From positions 2,536,354 through 2,586,331 of the forward strand of contig NZ_CP014226.1 of the NCBI RefSeq assembly GCF_001545155.1: DNA of 49,978 nucleotides. The letters are read 5' to 3'. This document shows, one piece after another, positions 1-7,704 of the stretch. The notes beneath the pieces are model-generated. The model did not search any database. It was not told the origin of the DNA and saw nothing but the letters and a program-made list of their open reading frames with translations. Position numbers and translations under genes: made by a program. Position 1 is the stretch's first letter; the number at the start of each line of letters is the position of its first letter. This DNA is from Halomonas chromatireducens. GTDB lineage: Bacteria > Pseudomonadota > Gammaproteobacteria > Pseudomonadales > Halomonadaceae.

Positions 1-1270
1 CTCGCCCATTCCCCGCTGACTTCCAGGCACGCTGCTCGTCCAGACCCAGCGCCAGAAGCTTGCGGCGTCGGGTCCATGGGCGCTTCCACTGCCGCCAGAT
101 TACGCAGCGCAGTCGGCGACGTATCCATTGATCCAGCACTTCCAGGGGGCGTTTCACGTCGACGAGGCTGAAGTAGTTGGCCCAGCCCCGCAGGACCGGG
201 ATCAGTTCTTCGATGACGCGTCAAATGTTGCGCCCCCTGCCGCGCTTGAGGATCTCGCGGACACGCTGCATCAGGCGCTGCACACTGGCCTTGGCCAGCG
301 TCAGCTTCGGCAGCTTGTGCCGAGTCAGCGTGTAGCCCAGATACCCCCGATTCCATGGCCGGCCCACCGCGCTTTTGTCGCGATTGACCGTCAGCCTGAG
401 TGAGCTCTCGAGAAAATCACTCAGACTGGCCATGACCCGCTCGCCCGCTCGCCGACTCCTGACATACACCTGCATGTCGTCGGCGTAGCGGCAGAAGCGG
501 TGGCCGCGGCGCTCCAGTTCCTTGTCCACGTCATCCAGCAGGATATTCGCCAGCAGCGGACTCAGCGGTCCGCCCTGGGGCGTGCCCTGCCGGCGTGGCG
601 CGGTCAAGCCATCCTGGAACATGCCGGCTTCCAGGTAACGGCGGATCAGGCGCAGCACCCGCTTGTCGTGAACGCGGCGCGCGACCCGTGCCATCAGCAG
701 GTCGTGGTTCACTCGGTCGAAGAAGGCTTCTAGATCGAGGTCGACCGCCCAGCGGTGGCCGGCGGCGACATGGGTCTTCATCGCCGAAACGGCCTGCTGG
801 GCACTGCGCCCGGGGCGGTAGCCGTAACTCGATGCGGAGAAGCCCGGATCGAAGAGCGGCGTCAGCACTTGGAGCAGCGCCTGCTGGATCAGCCGGTCGG
901 TGACCGTGGGGATGCCGAGCTGTCGCGTCCCGCCCTTGGGCTTGGGGATCTCGACGGCTCGAACTGGGCTGGGGTGGTACTCACCGGCCAGCAGCCGCTC
1001 GCGCAGCGTCGACCAGTGTTGCTTCAGGTGGTTGGCCAACTGGTCCACCGTCATGCCGTCGGCACCCGGCGCCCCTTTGTTGGTAACCACCCTACGGTAA
1101 GCCCGCGCCATGTTGACCTTCTCTACCACGACCTCCATGAGCGGGGCGGGCTCCGCTTTCGTCCACGATGACGACGCCGGGACCGTCTCGACGCCCACCG
1201 GCTGGGACTCGGGGTTCCGCCCCTGCCCCTCTGGGTGGGTGGCGGTATCAGCGCCAGTTTCTGTCTTCAT
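1..1270 (-). pseudogene. ltrA: group II intron reverse transcriptase/maturase with in-frame TGA, partial
   Basis: This is the multifunctional protein that helps its intron splice and inserts it by target-primed reverse transcription. From the ATG at 1270 (GAGG ribosome-binding site 7 nt upstream) the RT fingers/palm run through GIPTVTDRLIQQAL, the catalytic YADD (about residues 262-265), and the QGTPQGGPLSPLLANI motif. The frame then meets a TGA at 221-223, just after GRGRNI. Translation past that stop gives an intact maturase X domain (RVIEELIPVLRGWANYF, then WRQWKRPW) that stays open to base 1. The stop therefore separates RT from the maturase domain. It may be an inactivating nonsense mutation, a sequencing error or a readthrough site. 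The truncated product would be 349 aa. RT identity is certain; loss of function is inferred. Confidence 0.85.
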
Positions 1271-1535
1271 GATCGATCCTCGAGACGTCATCGCCTACTC
1301 ACGGCTCTCCATGTTCGGCCCTTGGTGCCGGGGTGAATCGGCACTTACTATGGCCTCTGCTGACGCCTGGTGGCCCATCCCGCCGCCTCTCGACGCCGGT
1401 AGCACCATGGCAGACCACCAGACCTCCCAGGGTAAGACGCGCGACCTTCCTCCCATCTACCCGCCGCATCTACTGCCGCCCCTTCCGGATAGCTATTGGG
1501 CTTCGAGTTTCATTGCCCTCTCGCCCAGGTGCGAG
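1..1535 (-). mobile_element. group II intron, 3' end outside window
   Basis: The element reads on the minus strand. It begins where the reading frame of a periplasmic binding-protein gene breaks (near base 1535), carries about 265 nt of structured leader without a credible gene, then the reverse transcriptase/maturase gene that normally lies in intron domain IV. The leader contains a stretch around 1425-1440 (minus strand CGTCTTACCCTGGGAGGTCT) that I associate with bacterial group II intron domain I, from memory. Domains V and VI and the 3' splice site would lie beyond base 1. I could not place the 5' splice site exactly: the canonical GTGYG start is not obvious at the frame break, so the boundary is approximate within about 15 nt. 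Confidence 0.8.
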
Positions 1536-1700
1536 GAAGGGGCCGTAGTAGGCCTGCTGCATGGCGTCACCGGACGCACCGCCAAAGGAGATGACGGTCA
1601 GTGCCTGGGCGCCAGCGGAAACGGCCAGCCCCGTCGTCAGCAGGCTGCCGATGGCAACGCTGCGACCAAGACGCGAAAGTGGGAAACGGCTGTGAGTCAT
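1536..1700 (-). pseudogene. polyamine-type ABC transporter substrate-binding protein, 5' fragment interrupted by intron
   Basis: The first 55 codons of a PotD/PotF-type periplasmic binding protein are present. A signal peptide of about 33 residues (RLGRSVAIGSLLTTGLAVSAGAQA) is followed by LTVISFGGASGDAMQQAYYGPF, the typical N-terminal strand and loop of the spermidine/putrescine-type family. The ATG at 1700 has a GGGAGAAAG ribosome-binding site. After F55 the frame enters intron sequence and stops at 1470-1472. The gene follows the ATPase gene on the same strand by 166 nt, so it was part of the same importer operon; permease genes would lie left of the window. If the intron still splices, an intact protein could be made; if not, the importer lacks its binding protein. 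Confidence 0.75.
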
Positions 1701-1866
1701 ATCTTTCTCCCGGTCTTTGAGACCTTTGTTGTTGATAAGGAACGTTATTGAAACGTTGTTGGTACAGAACCTTGTTCTTGATGAAACGCTGTTGATGAAA
1801 CGCACTTACCGCGCACCGTGCCAATCCGGGCTGCGCCTGGATATGTGCATGGGTCAATGGAGGCGA

Positions 1867-2985
1867 TCAGGGAGCATCCAGTGCGCGAACGTCCTCGTCT
1901 CGCCAGCCGAGCTCCACCACATCGCCCGACCGCATGCTGCTGGTGAACTCATCCACGGGGACGCGGGCGACGAAGTCGTCGTTGCCGGCGAGTTCACAGC
2001 GCACCCGCATGTGATCCCCGAGGTAGATGAACTCCCGCACACGCGCCTGCATGCGATTGGGCAACTCTCGTGATGCGCCATTGAGCTTGATACGCTCTGG
2101 GCGAATCGAGAGCCGTGTGGTGTCGCCCACCCCCAGGCTCGGGCCGATCAGTGCTCCGGTGTTCAAGCCATCGCCAAAGCTGACCCGGCATTGGCGCCCT
2201 TCCACGGACTCGATGCGGCCGGGCAGGGTATTGTTTTCGCCAATGAACTGGGCAACAAAGGCATTGGCCGGGTACTCGTAGAGATTGCTGGGGGTGTCGA
2301 TCTGCTGGATGATTCCGTCGTCAAAGACCGCCACGCGATCCGACATGGTCAGTGCTTCGCTCTGGTCATGGGTGACAAAGACGACAGTCAATCCCAACTG
2401 CTCATGAAGCTGCTTGATCTCAAGCTGCATGTGCTCGCGCAGCTGTTTGTCGAGCGCACCGAGGGGCTCATCCATCAGGATCAACTGCGGCTCGAAGACC
2501 AGGGCGCGGGCCAGGGCGACACGCTGCTGCTGTCCGCCCGATAGCTGCGTAGGGCGACGCCGAGCGAACTCACCCAGCTTGATCATATCCAGTATCTCGG
2601 CCACCTTGCGGTCAGCTTCAGCCGCCGGCACCTTGCGCGTCTTGAGCGGATAACGAATGTTCTCCTCCACCGTCATATGGGGGAAGAGAGCATAATTCTG
2701 GAAGACCATACCGAAATTGCGCTTGTGAGGAGGCACGCTGTTCAAGCGCTGGGTGCCCAGGTAGATGTCGCCGTTGGTAGGCACCTCGAAGCCGGCCAGC
2801 ATCATCAGGCAGGTTGTCTTGCCGGAACCGGAAGGACCCAAGAGGGTCACGAATTCGCCTTGATGGATGGTGAGGTTGAGGTCCTTCACCACCAAGTTCT
2901 CGCCATCGAAGGTCTTCTGTACCGCATCGAAGCGAACCAAGGGTGGCGCCGAGTCGGAAGGTTCGCTGGTCTTGTTGTTTGGCAT
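1867..2985 (-). CDS. spermidine/putrescine-type ABC transporter ATP-binding protein (PotA family)
   Basis: The cytoplasmic ATPase of a polyamine/opine-type importer, 372 aa. In order: Walker A GPSGSGKTT (50-58), Q-loop Q96 in VFQNYALFPHM, signature LSGGQQQR (148-155), Walker B LILMDEP (168-174), D-loop GALD, switch His206 in VTHDQSEA, and a C-terminal TOBE-like region with IRPERIKL and a final beta barrel. Length and order are those of PotA/PotG. The next gene on the same strand is a binding-protein gene broken by a group II intron, so the ATPase may currently be without its partner. The polyamine substrate is inferred from family resemblance; other PotA-like systems carry other small cationic solutes. 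Confidence 0.9.
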   Translation of the reverse strand: MPNNKTSEPSDSAPPLVRFDAVQKTFDGENLVVKDLNLTIHQGEFVTLLGPSGSGKTTCLMMLAGFEVPTNGDIYLGTQRLNSVPPHKRNFGMVFQNYALFPHMTVEENIRYPLKTRKVPAAEADRKVAEILDMIKLGEFARRRPTQLSGGQQQRVALARALVFEPQLILMDEPLGALDKQLREHMQLEIKQLHEQLGLTVVFVTHDQSEALTMSDRVAVFDDGIIQQIDTPSNLYEYPANAFVAQFIGENNTLPGRIESVEGRQCRVSFGDGLNTGALIGPSLGVGDTTRLSIRPERIKLNGASRELPNRMQARVREFIYLGDHMRVRCELAGNDDFVARVPVDEFTSSMRSGDVVELGWRDEDVRALDAP

Positions 2986-3058
2986 GGTATCACCCGCAGC
3001 TGGAAAGGGTGCTCAGACGTCAACAATTACAGACGTTCATATAAAATATCCACATTCC

Positions 3059-3103
3059 AAGCTATGCCTCCGCCAGCCCTCCGTCAAGTATATTTCACAT
3101 ACT
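3059..3103 (-). promoter_or_regulatory. possible promoter and 17-bp dyad upstream of the PotA-like gene
   Basis: On the minus strand a TTGACG (3082-3087) is followed after 17 nt by TAGCTT (3059-3064), a weak -35/-10 pair. Abutting the -35 is an imperfect palindrome, AGTAT (3087-3091) and ATACT (3099-3103) around a 7-nt centre, with further matching positions inside. The dyad could be an operator. No regulator gene is adjacent, so its reader is unknown. Confidence 0.3.
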
Positions 3104-3268
3104 CTTTAGCCGCAGGGGGTTTTTGGCCCGCGGCGCCGGGCATGCAACAATCCAGAATACCCGCTGCCGCAACCTGCCGGAGGGGTTATGAAACAAAGTG
3201 CCCTTTCCTGCACGAGCCCGCTAGCCTAGAGTGGAGTCATGTTACGCTATAAATCAGGAGGCTAGCCC

Positions 3269-3871
3269 ATGACGGCTCAAGACCGACCCTCGGTCATGGC
3301 AGGAACCGAGCGACGCGCCCAACTGTCACTCTTCGCCCGTAATTTCTTCAAGCATCCTCGGATGCTGGGTTCCATTATCCCAAGTTCACCCTATCTGGTA
3401 CGTCGGCTGCTCGAGCCGGTCGACTGGGAACGCGCGCGCGTCATCGTCGAGTATGGCCCCGGTGTCGGCACAATCACACGAGAGATTCTGAAACACCTGC
3501 ATCCGGAAGCGACGCTGGTGGTCATAGAGACCAACGAGGAGTTCGTCGACTTCCTGCAACGCTCTTTACTCGATCCACGCCTTCAGGTCATCAGTGGCTC
3601 CGCCGAGACCATCCAGGCCGAACTCGATCGCCTCGGTCTGCCCGCCGCCGACTATGTCGTCGCGGGCATTCCCTTCAGCACCATGCCCGCGGAGATTCGC
3701 GAACGCATCCTCAAAGGCAGCCGGGAAGCGCTGCTGCCGGAGGGTTCCATGCTGATCTATCAGTTTTCACCCAAGGTCCTGACCGACCTGCGTCAGGTCT
3801 TCTCCGCCGTGGAATGCGGCTTCGAGCCCATCAACATCCCCCCGGCAAAAGTCTATTTCTGCAGACCCTGA
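3269..3871 (+). CDS. class I SAM-dependent methyltransferase, phospholipid N-methyltransferase (PmtA)-like
   Basis: A 200-aa Rossmann-fold methyltransferase. The N-terminal FARNFFKHPRMLGSIIPSS (22-40) is the membrane-lipid-binding type segment seen in PmtA-like proteins, and the SAM-binding motif I is VEYGPGVGTIT (60-70). An acidic residue follows the next strand (VVIETNEEF), and GIPFSTMP replaces the catalytic NPPY-type loop of rRNA methylases. The ATG has a strong AGGAGG site 6 nt upstream and a TATAAA-like -10 about 20 nt upstream. The gene stands alone, divergent from the polyamine ATPase. Methylation of phosphatidylethanolamine or a related lipid is the best guess from family; membership of the rRNA dimethylase superfamily is the alternative. 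Confidence 0.75.
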   Translation: MTAQDRPSVMAGTERRAQLSLFARNFFKHPRMLGSIIPSSPYLVRRLLEPVDWERARVIVEYGPGVGTITREILKHLHPEATLVVIETNEEFVDFLQRSLLDPRLQVISGSAETIQAELDRLGLPAADYVVAGIPFSTMPAEIRERILKGSREALLPEGSMLIYQFSPKVLTDLRQVFSAVECGFEPINIPPAKVYFCRP

Positions 3872-3882
3872 GCCGCCATCCA

Positions 3883-3911
3883 CCGGGGCCGCATGCGAAT
3901 GCGTGTCCCGG
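3883..3911 (+). terminator. possible terminator hairpin
   Basis: A stem of CCGGG/CCCGG and CGCAT/ATGCG with a GCGA tetraloop lies 12 nt after the methyltransferase stop. It has a small internal loop and no T tract, so intrinsic termination is uncertain. Confidence 0.35.
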
Positions 3912-4030
3912 CCAGGTCACCACCTCCCTTGCAAGACGACCCACCCCTTGGCGCCGAAACTGGTTCATGACCGCCAATCAGAATATCCTCTAGGCATTGC
4001 TTACCCCGAACTGTATACAGGGAGAAATAA

Positions 4031-5155
4031 ATGCCCGGCCTGCTGCCCGATGTCGACCCCGATGGCCTGCTGGAATACTCGGTGGTCTATACCGATCGTT
4101 CATTGAATCACATGTCCCAGCGCTTCCAGGGCGTGATGCAGGACATTTCTACCACTCTCAAGCAGGTCTACCAGGCACATAGTGCCGTGATCGTGCCTGG
4201 CAGCGGCACTTTCGGCATGGAGGCTGCGGCACGCCAGTTCGCCACCGGCAAACACTGCCTGGTGATCCGCAACGGCCAGTTCAGCTTTCGCTGGTCCCAG
4301 ATACTCGAGATGGGGGCCATTCCGGACTCCATCACCGTGCTCAAGGCGCGCCGCGAGGACCCGGCCGACCCGCTGTCAGCCTTCGCCCCGGCGCCCATCG
4401 AAGAGGTGGAACGCACCATTCACGACGAGCGGCCTGCGGTTGTCTTCGCGCCCCATGTCGAGACCTCCGCCGGTATCCTGCTACCCGATGATTACCTCAA
4501 GCGCATCGCAGCCGCCGTTCATGCGGTGGGCGGGCTCTTCGTCCTTGACTGCATCGCCTCCGGTACGCTCTGGGTGGACATGCGCAAGATCGGCGTCGAC
4601 GTGCTGCTAAGCGCGCCGCAGAAGGGATGGAGCGGCCTGCCCTGCTGCGGCATGGTCATGCTCTCCGAGCTGGCCCGAGAGCGGATCGAGGAGACCACCA
4701 GCACCAGCTTTGCCTGTGACCTGCGCAAGTGGCTTACCATCATGGAGACCTACGAAAACGGCGGCCACGCCTACCACGCCACCATGCCCACCGACGGCCT
4801 GGCACGGCTGCGCGACATCATGGCGGAGACGGCTGCCTACGGCTTCGACAAGGTCCGCGAGGAACAGTGGGCGCTGGGCGAGGGTGTGCGCTCGTTGATG
4901 GCCAAGTACGGCTACCTCAGCGTGGCGGCTCCCGGATTCGAAGCGCCCGGTGTCGTGGTCTACTACACCCGTGATCCGGGTGTCGTCGGCAAGTTTGCCA
5001 CCGCCGGCGTCCAGGTAGCGGGCGGGGTGCCGCTGATGTGCGACGAGGGCGAGGGCTATCAAGCCTTTCGCATCGGCCTGTTCGGTCTGGACAAGCTGCA
5101 CCATCTCGAGCGCAGCCTGGATAATCTGGAGGCTGCCCTCCAGCAGATCCGCTGA
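4031..5155 (+). CDS. class V PLP-dependent aminotransferase, alanine/serine-glyoxylate type
   Basis: A 374-aa fold-type I PLP enzyme. GSGT (57-60) binds the cofactor phosphate, D173 in VLDCIASG contacts the pyridine nitrogen, and K198 in SAPQKGWSG is the Schiff-base lysine. The family contains alanine-glyoxylate, serine-glyoxylate and 2-aminoethylphosphonate aminotransferases; the SAPQK(G/A)W context and the overall layout match the glyoxylate-type members best. The ATG is preceded by an AGGGAG ribosome-binding site. It stands alone, with a strong hairpin after it, so the neighbours give no substrate clue. The exact amino donor is unknown. Confidence 0.85.
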   Translation: MPGLLPDVDPDGLLEYSVVYTDRSLNHMSQRFQGVMQDISTTLKQVYQAHSAVIVPGSGTFGMEAAARQFATGKHCLVIRNGQFSFRWSQILEMGAIPDSITVLKARREDPADPLSAFAPAPIEEVERTIHDERPAVVFAPHVETSAGILLPDDYLKRIAAAVHAVGGLFVLDCIASGTLWVDMRKIGVDVLLSAPQKGWSGLPCCGMVMLSELARERIEETTSTSFACDLRKWLTIMETYENGGHAYHATMPTDGLARLRDIMAETAAYGFDKVREEQWALGEGVRSLMAKYGYLSVAAPGFEAPGVVVYYTRDPGVVGKFATAGVQVAGGVPLMCDEGEGYQAFRIGLFGLDKLHHLERSLDNLEAALQQIR

Positions 5156-5162
5156 CGCACTA

Positions 5163-5194
5163 TCAGTAGGGCGGCCGGTCGGCCGCCCTACTGA
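5163..5194. terminator. bidirectional terminator-like hairpin between convergent genes
   Basis: Two perfectly complementary 15-nt arms (5163-5177 and 5180-5194), rich in GGGCGGCC, are separated by GT. The hairpin starts 8 nt after the aminotransferase stop and lies 44 nt from the convergent CBS/BON gene end. A clear T tract is absent on both sides. Confidence 0.65.
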
Positions 5195-5237
5195 CATGCA
5201 CTAGTCATACTTTCCTGCGCCCTGTCGCTCCGGGGCC

Positions 5238-5924
5238 TCAGGCTCCCCCCATACCCCGCGGCAACATCCCTACGTTGTTTTCTACCGACTTCACCCCGGG
5301 GGTGTTTTCAATGGCTACCTGAACGGCTTGCCACTCTTCCTGATTCTCCACCAGGCCCCAGGCCTGAACAGCACCATCGGCGACGATGACGTTGATACGG
5401 TCGACCCAGACCCCGGTGTTATCGTCGATCTCCTTGAGAATGGCATCGCGAATGTCTCGATCATCAACGCTGACCGCCTCGACGTCCGTCTTCTTGGCGG
5501 CAAAGCCGCGCAGCAGATTGGCCCGGCTGACAATCCCCACCAGACGGCCATCGCGCACCACCGGCACCCGCTTGATATGGTGGCGCTCAAGCAGCTTGGC
5601 GATACGTCGCAGCGACTCATCCTCGCTGACGGTCACCGGGTCGCGAGTCATGATTTCGTGCGCCTTGCGTGCATGGGTCTTGATGTACTCGCTGGGATTA
5701 TTGCCCTCAAGCAGCTGCAGCCACCAGGACTTGCGACGCTGTGTGCCAGTCTCGACCCGTCGCATCAGGTCGCCCTCACTGACGATGCCCAACACCTTAT
5801 GCTCCGTATCCACCACCGGCAGCGCACTGATGTTGTTGTCGAGCAGCAGGCGAGCGATCTCCTGGACATCCGCGTCGGGCGAAACAGTAATGACATTGGG
5901 CGTCATGACATCTGCAGCTTGCAT
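5238..5924 (-). CDS. CBS-CBS-BON domain protein
   Basis: A 228-aa soluble protein with two CBS motifs (about residues 5-58 and 89-140, each beginning with a DVMTPNVITV or EIMTRDPVTV type strand) and a C-terminal BON domain (about 155-220). CBS pairs bind adenosine nucleotides, and BON domains usually bind membranes or phospholipids, so the protein may sense energy charge or NAD and act at the envelope. The ATG has a GGAG site upstream. Proteins of this design are common near stress genes. No partner gene is adjacent: the next gene upstream on this strand ends 140 nt away. The molecular role is not known. Confidence 0.85.
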   Translation of the reverse strand: MQAADVMTPNVITVSPDADVQEIARLLLDNNISALPVVDTEHKVLGIVSEGDLMRRVETGTQRRKSWWLQLLEGNNPSEYIKTHARKAHEIMTRDPVTVSEDESLRRIAKLLERHHIKRVPVVRDGRLVGIVSRANLLRGFAAKKTDVEAVSVDDRDIRDAILKEIDDNTGVWVDRINVIVADGAVQAWGLVENQEEWQAVQVAIENTPGVKSVENNVGMLPRGMGGA

Positions 5925-6063
5925 GGTGGTATCTCCGGATAATGAAAGCGGGAAGGCATGGCTATGAATCTAGTCCCAGATGGGGGGTCTCACAAACCGC
6001 ACCTTCACCATTACATTAGCAGACAACTATTTTCAACAGCTTGACATGAAGCAAGCCTACCTC

Positions 6064-7566
6064 TCAAACCTTCGCCAGCCGGGACCCATTTCCCTCTTCC
6101 GACTCTCCACCCTCCTGGTAGACCTGCTCCACATCGACGATACGTGAACGGCTCATGACGATCTTCCAGCGCTGAATGACTGGCCGGGTATTGATGCCTT
6201 CCTCGCGGATGACCAGATTCAGAAGATGGCGCTTCTCCACCGACTCCTGAGATACCTGGCCATCCTTCAACCGGTAGACATGGTGCTCGCCCTTGTCCAT
6301 CAGTCGTGCCAGTACCGAGAGGTCAAGCGACAGGGTTTCACGCGTCGTCTCGTAGCCGCTGAGGAAACGGGTAGGCGACATGCGTGAACTCGAGCGATAG
6401 TGGAGTACCACTTCCTCGCGCTGAGCCACATTGCGCTTCCTCACCCTTTGGATATCTTCATCGAGCTTGCTGAATCGCTTGTAGTCGAACCACTCCAGCT
6501 GGCGACCCACCGGCGCGCCGCTGGTGGCATCCAGATACTGGCGTCGCCACTTCGGTCGCCCCTTGCGCAACCAGCGCCACAGCGTATTACGTAGATCATC
6601 CTTGAATACCTCCCGCATGGCATAGAGTACGGCCATCGCGAGCACGAAAAGAGCCGTGATGTCACCAAGGGAGTCGCGGGCCTGGAGCAGCCCCAGTGAG
6701 ACGAAGATCATGACCACCGCCGTGGCCAGCCCCTTGACCGCCTTCTGCTCCCCACTGCCCAACTCCTGGCTCTGCTGCTTCAGTGTTACCGGGTGTTCGA
6801 TCAGTCGCCGCAGCAGCCGCATCTTGTTGGACATCCGGGTGGGGTCATGGGTGACTCGACGGGAGTTGTACTCCGCCTGCTCGCGATGATCGCTCTCAGC
6901 AGTACAGATCGTCAGTAACCGTTTCCGCGCCGAACGGAACCCCCTGCCTCGCGGCAGGTTTGCCACCAGCGCCAGCAACTGCTGCTCGGTGAACCAGGAA
7001 AGGTAGTTGTCGATATTGGCATAGTACTTGTGAAGCTTTTCGCTGCCGGGCTGGTTGCGCCGCAGGCGTCGCAGTATGCCTTGAGCAAGCTCGCACAATT
7101 CCTCGAGCTGTTCGCTCAGGCGCACCGCTGGGGTTATCGCCTCCTCGGCACGCTCACCCTCCGCAGGAGGCAGCTCGCCTTCGGCGTTCGACTCATCCCG
7201 ACCGTCCTGGCGCCGCTCCTCCTCTTTCACCTGTCTGGCAGTGTCCAGCAGGGTCTGGGTCGAGCGCTCCAGTGCAACCACATACTGGTAAGCGTAGAGG
7301 CTGAGGCTCAGCCGGTACTGGTCGCTGGTCAGCTTGCCGCGGCTGGCCAGCCGGCTCAGCACCAGCGGCAGATGGTGTTTGTCACTGTAGTAGGTGCGCT
7401 TGCTGTGAATGACGCTGTGGTAGAAGGCGTCCTCGGAGATGACGTGATCGTTCAACCCCAGCTCACCGGGTACGAACAGGAACACGTCCAACCGGTGCGA
7501 GGTCTCCTCCTGCAGGACGCGGGAAATCTTGAGATGAAAGCTATCCTTGCGTTCGACGGTGATCAC
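6064..7566 (-). CDS. uncharacterised protein with central two-helix membrane segment
   Basis: I do not recognise this family. Starting from a GTG at 7566 (AGGAG 10 nt upstream) it is 500 aa. The only upstream ATG, at 7659, adds 31 residues of poor quality. The N-terminal part is soluble and rich in charged residues, with an acidic stretch (KEEERRQDGRDESNAEGE). A hydrophobic hairpin follows (about 278-295, ATAVVMIFVSLGLLQ, and 302-318, ITALFVLAMAVLYAM), and then a basic C-terminal half with many Arg and Trp. The topology suggests two cytoplasmic domains joined by two membrane helices. It is 138 nt downstream of a large MscS-type channel gene on the same strand, so a joint envelope or osmotic role is possible but unproven. 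Confidence 0.7.
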   Translation of the reverse strand: MITVERKDSFHLKISRVLQEETSHRLDVFLFVPGELGLNDHVISEDAFYHSVIHSKRTYYSDKHHLPLVLSRLASRGKLTSDQYRLSLSLYAYQYVVALERSTQTLLDTARQVKEEERRQDGRDESNAEGELPPAEGERAEEAITPAVRLSEQLEELCELAQGILRRLRRNQPGSEKLHKYYANIDNYLSWFTEQQLLALVANLPRGRGFRSARKRLLTICTAESDHREQAEYNSRRVTHDPTRMSNKMRLLRRLIEHPVTLKQQSQELGSGEQKAVKGLATAVVMIFVSLGLLQARDSLGDITALFVLAMAVLYAMREVFKDDLRNTLWRWLRKGRPKWRRQYLDATSGAPVGRQLEWFDYKRFSKLDEDIQRVRKRNVAQREEVVLHYRSSSRMSPTRFLSGYETTRETLSLDLSVLARLMDKGEHHVYRLKDGQVSQESVEKRHLLNLVIREEGINTRPVIQRWKIVMSRSRIVDVEQVYQEGGESEEGNGSRLAKV

Positions 7567-7704
7567 GTCGCCGCTGCTCCTGATCCAGGGACCGAAGGTC
7601 GGTAGTATCCAGTCCCATGGTACGGCGGAAGGCGGCCAGCTTGCCACGGTCCCACCCAACGCCCTGCGCTGACGATGCGCCTGCCAGTCAACGCAGTGCC
7701 GTCA

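Noticed and set aside
1110..1751. Plus-strand open frame across the intron leader
   Set aside because: It crosses the intron leader and binding-protein fragment antisense, without a ribosome-binding site or family resemblance.
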